This document shows, piece after piece, positions 18,016 through 26,115 of a stretch of 64,000 bases of DNA. Position numbers and translations under genes: made by a program. The stretch spans positions 248,001 through 312,000 of the forward strand of contig NZ_ANBA01000002.1 in the NCBI RefSeq assembly GCF_000341085.1, given 5' to 3'. Every line of letters starts with the position of its first letter. The first letter of the stretch is position 1. Under the pieces are notes generated by a model. That model did not search any database, was not told the origin of the DNA, and saw only the letters and a list, made by a program, of their open reading frames with translations. This stretch comes from Nocardiopsis ganjiahuensis DSM 45031 (GTDB lineage Bacteria > Actinomycetota > Actinomycetes > Streptosporangiales > Streptosporangiaceae).

Positions 18016-18777
18016 ATGGAAAACCTGACGGTGTATCTGGCGGAGTTCGTCGGTACCGCCATCCTGATCCTGCTCGGCGGCGGTGTCGTCGCCGGCGTCT
18101 CACTGGCCCGCTCCAAGGCCCTGGCCGGGGGCTGGATCGTGGTCACGCTCGGCTGGGGTATGGCGGTCGCGATGGCCGTCTACGTCGTCGGCACCACGTC
18201 CGGCGCCCACATCAACCCCGCGGTGACGCTCGGCCTGGCCAGCATCGGCGAGTTCGAATGGGCCCTGGTGCCCGGCTACCTCATCGCCCAGCTGCTCGGT
18301 GCCTTCGTCGGCGCCTGCCTGGTCTACCTGGCCTACTTCGCGCACTGGAAGCACACCGACGACCCGGACGCCAAGCTGGGCGTCTTCAGCACCTCGCCCG
18401 GGGTGCGCAACCCGGTCGCCAACCTCACCACCGAGGTCATCGGTACGGCGATGCTGGTGCTGGGCATCCTCGGCATCGGCGCCAACGAGGGCTCGGTCAC
18501 GAGGGGGGACGCCGACCTCTCCTCGTTCTTCGCCCACGGCCTCGCCCCGCTGCTGGTGGGCCTGCTGGTGCTCGCGATCGGCCTGTCGCTCGGCGGCCCC
18601 ACCGGGTACGCCATCAACCCGGCCCGTGACCTGGGCCCGCGTATCGCGCACGCGCTGCTGCCGATCCCGAACAAGGGCCCGTCCGACTGGGGTTACGCGT
18701 GGATCCCGGTGGTCGGCCCGATCGTGGGCGGTGTGATCGGCGCCTGGATCTGGACCCTGACCGGTTTCGGCGTCTGA
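18016..18777 (+). CDS. glpF: Glycerol facilitator, MIP/aquaporin family
   Basis: Integral membrane channel for glycerol entry, 253 residues. Six membrane helices and both half-helix motifs are present: GAHINPAVTLG and GYAINPARDLGPR. The Asp after the second NPA (NPARD) is the mark of glycerol-conducting rather than water-only members. ATG at 18016 was chosen because GGAGG lies 5 bases before it and the protein then begins directly with ENLTVYLAEFVGT, the usual N-terminus. It sits after glpK in the glycerol unit and delivers the kinase substrate. Confidence 0.95.
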   Translation: MENLTVYLAEFVGTAILILLGGGVVAGVSLARSKALAGGWIVVTLGWGMAVAMAVYVVGTTSGAHINPAVTLGLASIGEFEWALVPGYLIAQLLGAFVGACLVYLAYFAHWKHTDDPDAKLGVFSTSPGVRNPVANLTTEVIGTAMLVLGILGIGANEGSVTRGDADLSSFFAHGLAPLLVGLLVLAIGLSLGGPTGYAINPARDLGPRIAHALLPIPNKGPSDWGYAWIPVVGPIVGGVIGAWIWTLTGFGV

Positions 18778-18796
18778 TCCGCGGTCCCTCTCCCGC

Positions 18797-19069
18797 TCAC
18801 GAAGGGCGTCCGGTCGAGGCCGGGCGCCCTTCGGCTGTCGGGCGGGTGTCCGGGGCCGTGTGGGCCACAAGAGCGGTGAGGGCGGCCCTCCACTCCCCCG
18901 TGGGGAAGCGCAGGGCGCCCTGCCGTCTGTGCCTGCTGTCCCGTACCGCGCTCTCCCCCGGCAGGTCGGACACCTCGACGCAGTCGCCCTGGGTCGGCAT
19001 GCTGTAGGAGGACTTGCGGAACCGGTGCCGCGGACACGAGCGATGCTGCGGGTACTCGATCGGTCTCAT
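18797..19069 (-). CDS. DUF397 protein, partner of the Xre regulator
   Basis: 90 residues. The sequence RFRKSSYSMPTQGDCVEVSDLPGESAVRDSRHRRQGALRFPTGEWRAALTAL is the DUF397 signature (KSSYS, CVEV, VRDS, and the Trp region). Its ATG overlaps the stop of the Xre gene upstream (TGATG), so the two are translationally coupled. Such Xre/DUF397 pairs are abundant in sporulating actinomycetes and act in development or as toxin-antitoxin-like regulators (WhiJ/BldB type). The last 30-odd bases of the gene are also one hairpin, the apparent glpF terminator read from the other strand. Confidence 0.92.
   Translation of the reverse strand: MRPIEYPQHRSCPRHRFRKSSYSMPTQGDCVEVSDLPGESAVRDSRHRRQGALRFPTGEWRAALTALVAHTAPDTRPTAEGRPASTGRPS
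18801..18832 (+). terminator. glpF terminator hairpin inside the DUF397 gene end
   Basis: GAAGGGCG pairs with CGCCCTTC, with further pairing inside. It lies 24 bases after the glpF stop and within the convergent DUF397 coding end, so it can stop either transcript. Confidence 0.65.
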
Positions 19070-19920
19070 CAGTCCAGATGCACCTCTTCCAGGTAGTCCA
19101 GCGTCTCCCCGGGACGAAGGGCGACCAGCCTGAGGTGGTTGACCAGGTTCTGGTAGCGGGCCACGTCGTCCGGCTCCTCCAGGTAGATGCCGTCGGTGGC
19201 GGTCTCCAGGAAGACGACCGTGGGGTCGATGGTGTCGGGGAACTCCAGGATCACGCAGGAGCCGCCGCACCCCGGGTTGAGCTTGGCCGCCCTGGTCATC
19301 TGCACGGTGACGTTGGGGCGCTGGGCCATCTCCAGGATGTGCTTGACCTGGACGCGCTTGACCTCGGGGTAGTCGTGCAGGCGCAGCAGGGAGCCCTCGT
19401 CGAAGATCGCCCACAGCTCCGGCGGGTCCTGGTCCTCCAGGATGCGCTGCCGGGTCATCCGGGCGTCGATGGCCCGCCGGATCTCCTGCGGGTTGGCCAG
19501 GCAGGCCTGCGCGGTGGCCTTCATGTACTCCGGGACCTGGAGGAGTCCGGGGATCATGACGGGCTGCCAGGTCGTGATGGATCTGGCCTCGGTCTCGAAG
19601 CCGACGAACCGGGCCGCGAGGACGTCGCGGTACCGGGTCCACCAGCCGCGTTCGAGGGACTGGCGGCACAGGTCCAGGATCTCGTCGAACTCTCTGCCCC
19701 GGGGCACCTTGCAGGCGTCCAGGATCGCCCGGACCTCCGGCAGGCTGGGGCGCTTCTTCACCCCGGACTCGATGTTGGAGTACGTGGACTTGGACAGCCC
19801 GGCGTCCGCCGCGGCCTCTTCGCTGGTCTTGCGGGCGGCGAGTCGGACACGCCGGAGCTCGGCGGAGAGCCGGCGCCGCCGGATCGTGGGTGAGTACCTA
19901 GTGGCCATGATGCCGTTCAT
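19069..19920 (-). CDS. Xre-family regulator with DUF5753 domain
   Basis: 283 residues from the ATG at 19920; the ATG at 19908 (MATRYSP) is equally possible, as neither has a ribosome binding site. The helix-turn-helix is SAELRRVRLAARKTSEEAAADAGLSKSTYSNIESGVKKRPSLPEVRAIL (residues about 17-70). The rest is the DUF5753 domain of actinobacterial regulators, with ITTWQPVMIPGLLQVPEYMKA and GGSCVILEFPDTIDPTVVFLETATDGIYLEEPDDVARYQNLVNHLRLVALRP. It is coupled by a one-base overlap to a DUF397 gene. The pair sits in the middle of the glycerol regulon on the opposite strand, and nothing suggests that it controls glycerol. Confidence 0.92.
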   Translation of the reverse strand: MNGIMATRYSPTIRRRRLSAELRRVRLAARKTSEEAAADAGLSKSTYSNIESGVKKRPSLPEVRAILDACKVPRGREFDEILDLCRQSLERGWWTRYRDVLAARFVGFETEARSITTWQPVMIPGLLQVPEYMKATAQACLANPQEIRRAIDARMTRQRILEDQDPPELWAIFDEGSLLRLHDYPEVKRVQVKHILEMAQRPNVTVQMTRAAKLNPGCGGSCVILEFPDTIDPTVVFLETATDGIYLEEPDDVARYQNLVNHLRLVALRPGETLDYLEEVHLD

Positions 19921-19989
19921 CGTAGGACTGGAGATGCCTCCCAAGTGGGACAATCCGGGGAACTCGAAGTCCAGACATCGATCCAGACC

Positions 19990-20029
19990 CTGGAATCAGG
20001 AACTCAACTTCGGAGACTCTGGATTCCAG
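19990..20029. repeat. Inverted repeat upstream of the Xre regulator
   Basis: CTGGAATC and GATTCCAG, 8-base perfect arms, 24 bases apart. Possibly an operator with two half-sites for the Xre protein. TCCAGA-like half copies also occur just upstream. Confidence 0.35.
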
Positions 20030-20279
20030 CTTCCTGTCGCAAAAAACCTCGCGTCTCCCACCATGGGACGACATGTCGGCCGGGAAGCCGCCCCCTCACC
20101 TCGCACGGGCGGCACCCGCCCTCGGGGTCCCGCTGAGGATTCGACAATGCCGAACCACTGACGCAACAAGCGACACTCCAACCCCTCTGCGTCACATCAC
20201 CCTCCCCTTGCGCTGTCAGAACTGCCTGCGCCCCGGGCCAATCACCGCAATGCCCCCACCGATCTTTAGCATCGTTCGG

Positions 20280-20303
20280 CATTGTCGTATGATGCGTACG
20301 ACG
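20280..20303 (+). promoter_or_regulatory. IclR/GylR-type box upstream of glpD
   Basis: CATTGTCGTAT followed by GATGCGTACGAC, so that GTCGTA and TACGAC form an inverted repeat with a 7-base spacer. It shares its core with the boxes before the IclR gene and glpK. It lies about 75-95 bases before the glpD start. Confidence 0.7.
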
Positions 20304-20376
20304 CCCACCTGAAACGTGGAGCCCGTTCAGGTACGTGCGGTAACCGCCCCCCTCCCCAACGGACGGAGCACCAGCC

Positions 20377-21945
20377 ATGACCGCCAGCACCCACCGAAGC
20401 GACGCCCCCGCGCACCGCGAACTCGCCCGCGGGGAACTCACCCGAGGCACCTTCGACCTCCTCGTCATCGGCGGCGGGATCCTCGGCACCTCCGTCGCCT
20501 GGACCGCCACCCAGGCGGGCCTGCGGGTGGCCATGGTCGACGCCGGCGACTTCGCCGGGGCCACCTCCAGCGCCTCGTCCAAGCTCGTGCACGGCGGTCT
20601 GCGCTACCTCCAGACCGGCAACGTGCGCCTGGTGGCGGAGAACCACAAGGAGCGGCGCTCCCTCGCCTCCGACGTGGCGCCGCACCTGGTCAACCACCGC
20701 CCCTTCCTCGTACCGATCTACTCCGGGGGGCCGCACGGCGCCGCCAAGATGGGCGCGGGCGTCTTCCTCTACTCCGCCCTGTCCGCCTTCGGCGACGGCA
20801 TGGGCCGCCTGCTCTCCCCGCTCCAGGCCAAGCGCCTCGCCCCCGGCCTGCGCACCGAGGGGCTGAAGTCCGTCGCCGCCTACAGCGACCACCAGATGAA
20901 CGACAGCCGCATGGCGGTCATGACGGTGCGCGCCGCCGCGGACGCCGGGGCCGTGGTGCTCAACCACGCCGAGGTCCTGGGGCTGCGCACCACCCGGGGC
21001 AGGGTGACCGGGGCCGACCTGCGCGACCGGGTGGACGGAGGCGAGTTCGGGATCGACGCACGGCTGGTCCTCAACGCGACCGGCCCCTGGGTGGACCACC
21101 TGCGCAGGATGGAGAACCCGGAGGCCGCGCCCAGCGTGCGCCTGTCCAAGGGCGCTCACCTGGTGCTGCGCACCCCGGACCCGTGGCGGGCCGCGCTCAC
21201 CATCCCGGTGGACAAGTACCGGGTCTCCTTCGCCATCCCGTGGGAGGGGCACCTGCTCCTGGGCACCACGGACGAGGCCTACGAGGGCGATCCCGCGGAC
21301 GTGGGCGTGGTCCCCGCCGACGTCGACCAGATCCTGGGCGAGGCGGCGCTGGGCATCGACGCCCCGTACCTCGACCGCGACCGCATGACCTACTCGTTCG
21401 CGGGACTGCGCGTCCTGCCGGGCGGCCCCGGGGACACCAGCTCGGCCAAGCGGGAGACCGTGGTCAGCCAGGGGCGCGGCGGGATGCTCTCGGTGGCCGG
21501 GGGCAAGTGGACGACCTACCGGCACATCGGCCGGGCCGTCCTGGAGGAACTGCGCAAGGTGTCGGCCGTTCCGCTGGCCGAGGACATGGCGGACCCGCTC
21601 CGCACCGTCCCGCTGCCCGGGCTGGCCAGTCCGGACGCGGTCGCCCAGCGCCTGATCATCGACCGTGAACCGGGCGCCCGTCTGGACCCGCTGATCGCCC
21701 GGCACCTGGCCTCGCACTACGGCAGCCTGGCCATGGACATCGCCTCGCTGGTGCGCGCCGAACCCGGGCTGGGCGAGCGCATCCACCCCGACGGCCCGGA
21801 CATCTGGGCGCAGGTCGTGTTCGCCCGCGACCGCGAGTGGGCGGTGACCGTCGACGACGCCCTGCGGCGCCGCACCACCGTCACCGTGCGGGGCCTGGAC
21901 ACCGCGGAGGTCCGCGAGCGCACCCGGTCCCTGCTGGAGGGCTGA
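20377..21945 (+). CDS. glpD: Aerobic glycerol-3-phosphate dehydrogenase
   Basis: FAD enzyme that oxidises glycerol 3-phosphate to dihydroxyacetone phosphate and feeds electrons to the quinone pool at the membrane. 522 residues, the normal length. The FAD-binding GxGxxG appears as LLVIGGGILGTSVAW (residues about 27-41). It is followed by SSASSKLVHGGLRYL, the GlpD signature, AYSDHQMNDSRM, and SVAGGKWTTYRHI near the C-terminus. GGAG precedes the ATG. It is separated from glpK and glpF by the Xre-DUF397 pair but carries the same IclR box. A strong terminator follows. Confidence 0.96.
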   Translation: MTASTHRSDAPAHRELARGELTRGTFDLLVIGGGILGTSVAWTATQAGLRVAMVDAGDFAGATSSASSKLVHGGLRYLQTGNVRLVAENHKERRSLASDVAPHLVNHRPFLVPIYSGGPHGAAKMGAGVFLYSALSAFGDGMGRLLSPLQAKRLAPGLRTEGLKSVAAYSDHQMNDSRMAVMTVRAAADAGAVVLNHAEVLGLRTTRGRVTGADLRDRVDGGEFGIDARLVLNATGPWVDHLRRMENPEAAPSVRLSKGAHLVLRTPDPWRAALTIPVDKYRVSFAIPWEGHLLLGTTDEAYEGDPADVGVVPADVDQILGEAALGIDAPYLDRDRMTYSFAGLRVLPGGPGDTSSAKRETVVSQGRGGMLSVAGGKWTTYRHIGRAVLEELRKVSAVPLAEDMADPLRTVPLPGLASPDAVAQRLIIDREPGARLDPLIARHLASHYGSLAMDIASLVRAEPGLGERIHPDGPDIWAQVVFARDREWAVTVDDALRRRTTVTVRGLDTAEVRERTRSLLEG

Positions 21946-21999
21946 CCGCCCCGGCAGGAGGGTCCGAGCACCCCGCCGGGAGCGGGGGCAGGAGCACAC

Positions 22000-22038
22000 G
22001 AAGAACCCCGGGCCGTCGGTGACGGCCCGGGGTTCTTC
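22000..22038 (+). terminator. glpD terminator
   Basis: Long perfect hairpin: the left arm contains AAGAACCCCGGGCCGTC, the right arm GACGGCCCGGGGTTCTT, with a 3-base loop. The 3' side ends in TTCTTCGT. It lies 55 bases after the glpD stop. Confidence 0.85.
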
Positions 22039-22078
22039 GTCGTACGAGGCTCCCCGGTCGGGGCGGCCCCGGACGCGC

Positions 22079-22115
22079 GAACGCCCCCGGAGAGTTGGAC
22101 TCTCCAGGGGCGTTC
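22079..22115 (-). terminator. Terminator of the cold-shock gene
   Basis: GAACGCCCC pairs with GGGGCGTTC, with an inner GGAGAG/CTCTCC pair and an A bulge. It lies past the stop of the leftward cold-shock gene. Confidence 0.75.
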
Positions 22116-22163
22116 AGCGACGTCTACGCCTGCAAGGGGTGACGACGCTACGTCTTAGCGGTC

Positions 22164-22367
22164 TTAGATCGCGACGACGTTCTCGGCCTGCGGGCCGCGG
22201 GTACCGGCGACGATCTCGAACTCCACGCGCTGGTTCTCCTCCAGGTTACGGAAGCCCGTGCCCTGGATGGCGCTGTAGTGAACGAAGGCGTCGGGGCCAC
22301 CGTCGTCGGGGGAGATGAAGCCGAAGCCCTTCTCGCCGTTGAACCACTTCACAGTTCCCTGAGCCAT
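22164..22367 (-). CDS. cspA: Cold-shock-domain RNA chaperone
   Basis: 67-residue single cold-shock domain. It begins [34 protein letters not shown], with RNP1 (KGFGFI) and RNP2 (DAFVHYS) intact, and ends [20 protein letters not shown]. Binds single-stranded RNA and DNA and melts secondary structure. The ribosome binding site GAAGGAG is strong. The family is usually highly expressed. The upstream 285 bases contain no other gene and probably hold a structured 5' leader. Confidence 0.97.
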   Translation of the reverse strand: MAQGTVKWFNGEKGFGFISPDDGGPDAFVHYSAIQGTGFRNLEENQRVEFEIVAGTRGPQAENVVAI

Positions 22368-22652
22368 GTTTTCTCCTTCAGCTCGGTGTACACGGACGCA
22401 TACTCACACGCCCGAAAATTGCCGCGAGCCGACTCCAAGAGAAACCGCCCGCCGGTCACAAACTCCGCGGGCAAGACACCAACTGCGAAATTCAACGACT
22501 AACAATCTTCTACGAACGTACCACAGCAGAGCCAGCTCGCGAGGGATTTCGGTGTGGCAACCCGCACGGCCCGCCGAGGAATATCGGCAGGCCGTGCGGG
22601 GAACGCGTGTGACGCATGGGACGGTCACCGCAGCGTCACCGAAACATCACCC

Positions 22653-25145
22653 TCAGTTCACGAGCGCGTCGTTGACGCACTTCAGCACAGGTGGCGCCGT
22701 CACCGCCCCCGCGTCGAGGGCCGCTCCGCCCACCACGGTGAAGGTGTGCTCCTCACCCGGCAACAGCGTCACCAGGGCGCTGTCCGCACTCACTTCGGGA
22801 TCGAGCCTGTCGACGTTCAGCACCAGATCCCGCAACAGCACGCGAGCGTGCACCTTCACCCGCAAATCGGCACCCTCCACCCGCGCTTCCGCGTCGAATT
22901 CGGGTTTTCGGTAGTCCAGTTCGTGATCCCTGGCGAAGAACCACCACGCGCGCTCTCCGGCGCCGTCGACCGTCAGCACCTCGCGCGCGGCGGCCTCCGG
23001 TTCGGCGACCCCCGAGGGCAGCGTGACGCGCAGCGCGCCGCGGGGCGCCACCCGGACCGGGTGGACGGAGGCGGACAGGACGCGGCCCGTGTCGGTGTCC
23101 CGGCGGGCCGCCGTCACCTCGGCGGTCCACTCCTCGTCGGTGTCGTTGCCCAGGACCACCGCCAGCCCGCCGCCGAGGGCCGGCTGCACGGTGGCCACCC
23201 GTTCCGCGTACACGCGGCGCAGCGCGTACCACAGGGGCTTGCGCCGGCCGTTGCCGTCGACGGCCGCCCACGAGGTGACCGGCCAGCAGTCGTTGATCTG
23301 CCACATCACCGTGCCGGTGCAGTACGGCCAGGTGGACCGGAAGTGCTCGATGCCCACGGTGAGGGCGCGGGCCTGGTTGACCTGGGTGAGGTAGTGCCAG
23401 TCGTCGAACCCCCACTCGCGGTCGCCGAAGTGCGCGGCCAGCCCCCGCGCGAGCTTGCCGTTGCCGTCGATCGCCTTCTGGTGGTGCAGGACACCGGGCG
23501 AGGTCGGGGTGAGCGGGTCGTCCGACACCGAACCCCGCAGGGTGGCGTGGGTGGGCGGCGCCTGGTAGCCGAACTCGGCGGCGAACCGGGGCCGGTGGTC
23601 GCGGTAGACCGTGTAGTCCTTCTCGTTCCACACGTCCCACAGGTGCATGGTGCCGTGGGAGGCCTCGTTGGGGTGGACGCCCTCACCCTCGGAGTAGGGG
23701 CTCCCCGGCCAGTAGGGACGGGTGGGGTCGAGCTCGGCGACCGCGCGCGGCAGCACGTCCAGGTAGTACCCGGCGCCCCAGGCCCGCTCCCCCAGCTCCT
23801 CCTTCCACCCCCAGTCCTCGTGTCCCCAGATGTTCTCGTTGTTGCCGCACCACACCGCGAGGGCGGCGTGCGGGGCCAGCCGCACCACCGCCTCCCGCGC
23901 CTCGGCCTCGACCTCGGAGGCCAGGGGCTCGTCCTCGGGGTAGGCCGCGCAGGCGAAGAGGAAGTCCTGCCAGACGAGGACCCCGCGCTCCGAGCAGAGC
24001 TCGTAGAAGTCCTCGGACTCGTAGATCCCGCCGCCCCACACCCGCAGCAGGTTGAGCCCGGCGTCGCACGCCTGGTCGATCCGCTCCCGGTAGCGGTCGC
24101 GGCCGATCCGGCTCGGGAAGGCGTCGTCGGGGATCCAGTTGGCGCCCTTGACCAGGACGTCCCGGCCGTTGACCCGGACCGCGAAGGCCGAGCCGCCGGC
24201 GTCGGGCTCACTGCGCACCGCCACGTTCCGGAAGCCGATCCGGCGCTCCCAGGTGTCGAGCGCGGCGCTCCCGGCGGACAGCTCCACCGCGAGGTCGTGC
24301 AGGGGCTGCTCCCCGTGGCCGCGCGGCCACCACAGCCCGGGATCGGCGACCACCAGTTCCAGGGCGGCCTCCGTCTCACCTCCCGCGAGGGTGGCGGTGG
24401 CGCTCTCCCCCGCGACCTTCGCGGTCAGGGTGAGGTCGGTGTCCGCGCCGGGGCCGGTCCTCTCCACCACCACGCGCAGGCTCACCCGGCCCAGCGACCC
24501 GTCCTCGGAGACCGACACCAGCGGCCGGACCGAGTCCAGCCGCGCCGTCGACCACGCGTGCAGCCGGATCGGCCGCCAGATCCCGGAGGTGACCACGGTC
24601 GGGCCCCAGTCCCAGCCGAAGTTGCAGGCCATCTTGCGGATGTACTGGTAGGGCTCGTCGTAGGCGCCGGGGAGCGCCCCCATCCGCTCCTTGTTGGCCT
24701 CCGCGTACCGGTACGGCGAGGCGAACTCCACCTCCAGGGCGGGGTCCGATCCGCCCTCCGCCAGCGCCCGGCCGGCGTCGAAGCGGTACGAGCGGTGCAT
24801 GTTGGCCGACCTCCCGACCTCCCGGCCTCCCACCCGGACGGTGGCGACGGTGTCCAGGCCCTCGCAGACCAGGTCCACGCGCTCCGCGGTCCCGTCCAGG
24901 GCGCCGGCCTCGTCGGCCAGGGAGCGTGTGTAACGCCAGTCCGTCCGGCCGATCCAGCCGAGCCGGTTCTCGTTGTCGTCGAGGTAGGGGTCCTCGATGA
25001 GCCCCCGGTCGAGCAGGTCCGTGTGGACGCAGCCCGGCACGGTGGCGGGGACCTCTCCGACCGCGGCGGCCGGATCCGGCAGGGCGCCCTCGTGCGGCAC
25101 CGCCGTCAGGGTCCAGCCGTCGCGCAGGTCGAACCAGGAGGTCAT
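22653..25145 (-). CDS. Beta-mannosidase, glycoside hydrolase family 2
   Basis: 830 residues without a signal peptide, so cytoplasmic. Hydrolyses beta-mannosyl ends of imported manno-oligosaccharides. The N-terminal GH2 sugar-binding domain includes ATVPGCVHTDLL and LVCEGLDTVATVRVGGREVGRSANMHRSYRFD. The catalytic barrel shows WIPDDAFPSR, NLLRVWGGGIYESEDFYELCSERGVLVWQDFLFACAAYP, the acid/base Glu437 in WCGNNENIWG and the nucleophile Glu524 in FAAEFGYQAPP. WQINDCWPVTSWA is the mannosidase-type C-terminal barrel motif. GAAGGAG precedes the ATG. It is the last gene of the sugar-transport operon, 54 bases after the second ATPase gene. The substrate call rests on family features; beta-mannosidase is much the best fit. 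Confidence 0.92.
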   Translation of the reverse strand: MTSWFDLRDGWTLTAVPHEGALPDPAAAVGEVPATVPGCVHTDLLDRGLIEDPYLDDNENRLGWIGRTDWRYTRSLADEAGALDGTAERVDLVCEGLDTVATVRVGGREVGRSANMHRSYRFDAGRALAEGGSDPALEVEFASPYRYAEANKERMGALPGAYDEPYQYIRKMACNFGWDWGPTVVTSGIWRPIRLHAWSTARLDSVRPLVSVSEDGSLGRVSLRVVVERTGPGADTDLTLTAKVAGESATATLAGGETEAALELVVADPGLWWPRGHGEQPLHDLAVELSAGSAALDTWERRIGFRNVAVRSEPDAGGSAFAVRVNGRDVLVKGANWIPDDAFPSRIGRDRYRERIDQACDAGLNLLRVWGGGIYESEDFYELCSERGVLVWQDFLFACAAYPEDEPLASEVEAEAREAVVRLAPHAALAVWCGNNENIWGHEDWGWKEELGERAWGAGYYLDVLPRAVAELDPTRPYWPGSPYSEGEGVHPNEASHGTMHLWDVWNEKDYTVYRDHRPRFAAEFGYQAPPTHATLRGSVSDDPLTPTSPGVLHHQKAIDGNGKLARGLAAHFGDREWGFDDWHYLTQVNQARALTVGIEHFRSTWPYCTGTVMWQINDCWPVTSWAAVDGNGRRKPLWYALRRVYAERVATVQPALGGGLAVVLGNDTDEEWTAEVTAARRDTDTGRVLSASVHPVRVAPRGALRVTLPSGVAEPEAAAREVLTVDGAGERAWWFFARDHELDYRKPEFDAEARVEGADLRVKVHARVLLRDLVLNVDRLDPEVSADSALVTLLPGEEHTFTVVGGAALDAGAVTAPPVLKCVNDALVN

Positions 25146-25199
25146 GCGCGCTCCTTCTTTCTTACTTCTGATGGTGTTCGGAGCAGTTCGGGTGCGGGG

Positions 25200-26111
25200 T
25201 CAGCTCTGGTCGATGCCGACGAAGTGCCCCTCCTCGGCCTCGGTCAGCGGCGCAGAGTCGTCGCCCTCCTCGACCGTGGGCAGGAGGTAGTCCTCGGGCG
25301 GGTTGGCCGCCAACTCCGCGTCCACCTCGGCCCACGTGCGGTGCAGCTGCGGCACGCACGAGAGCAGGTGGCGGCTGTAGGGGTGGAGCGGGTTCTCGAA
25401 GACCCTCCGGGTCGGCCCCATCTCGGCGATGGCGCCCTTGCGCAGGATCACGGACTTGTCGCTCACGTAGTTGCCGAGCGAGAGGTCGTGGGTGACGAAC
25501 AGGATGCCCAGGCCCCGCTCCTTGAGGTCGCCCAGCAGGTTGAGGACGTCGATGCGGGTGGAGGCGTCCAGCATGCTGATGATCTCGTCCGCCACCAGCA
25601 GCCTGATGTCGAGCAGCAGCGCCCGTGCGATGAGCAGCCGCTGGAGCTGCCCGCCGCTGAGCTGGTGCGGGTACTTGTCGAGGACGTTGTCGGGGTCGAG
25701 GCGGACCGTGGCCAGCGCCGCCAGGATCTTGTCCTTCCAGTCCGCGTCCGACATCTCGGGGAAGTAGGACGAGCGGATCATCGTGAAGACGCGGTCGGCC
25801 TTGAAGATGGGGTTGAAGGAGCTGAACGGGTCCTGGAAGACGCCCTGCACCCTCCGGTAGTACTCCTTCTTGGCCGAGAACCCGCGGATGTGCGAGACGT
25901 CGTCGCCCTCGAAGCGGATCTGCCCGGAGCTGACCTTGGTCAGGCCGAGCACCATCTTGCCGATCGTGCTCTTGCCGCTCCCGCTCTCCCCGATCAGCGA
26001 GACCACCTCGCCGGGTTCGACGGTCAGGCTGACGTCGCGCACCGCGCGCAGCCTCGCGCCGCCGAACGCTCCCACCCGGTACACCTTGTGCACGTGGCTC
26101 AGTTCCAGCAC
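25200..26111 (-). CDS. Sugar/oligopeptide ABC transporter ATPase (DppF-like)
   Basis: 303 residues. Walker A GESGSGKST, Q-loop QDPFSSFNP, signature LSGGQLQR and H-loop FVTHDLSLGNYVSDKSVIL. The Walker B region reads LLVADEIISMLDAST, where most relatives have DEPTSALD; the catalytic Glu is kept. The C-terminal PYSRHLLSCVP is the start of the peptide-transporter C-terminal domain, which here lacks the Cys cluster present in the sister ATPase. It begins 4 bases after the stop of the gene upstream. Powers uptake together with the ATPase at 26116 and the two permeases. Confidence 0.93.
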   Translation of the reverse strand: MLELSHVHKVYRVGAFGGARLRAVRDVSLTVEPGEVVSLIGESGSGKSTIGKMVLGLTKVSSGQIRFEGDDVSHIRGFSAKKEYYRRVQGVFQDPFSSFNPIFKADRVFTMIRSSYFPEMSDADWKDKILAALATVRLDPDNVLDKYPHQLSGGQLQRLLIARALLLDIRLLVADEIISMLDASTRIDVLNLLGDLKERGLGILFVTHDLSLGNYVSDKSVILRKGAIAEMGPTRRVFENPLHPYSRHLLSCVPQLHRTWAEVDAELAANPPEDYLLPTVEEGDDSAPLTEAEEGHFVGIDQS

Positions 26112-26115
26112 GGCA

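Larger units (their letters stand above)
19921..20376. promoter_or_regulatory. Divergent upstream region of the Xre gene and glpD
   Basis: About 455 bases without a recognised gene. It contains an inverted repeat at 19990-20029 (arms CTGGAATC and GATTCCAG, 24-base spacer) near the Xre side and the IclR-type box at 20280 near glpD. The remainder shows no clear feature. Confidence 0.5.
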
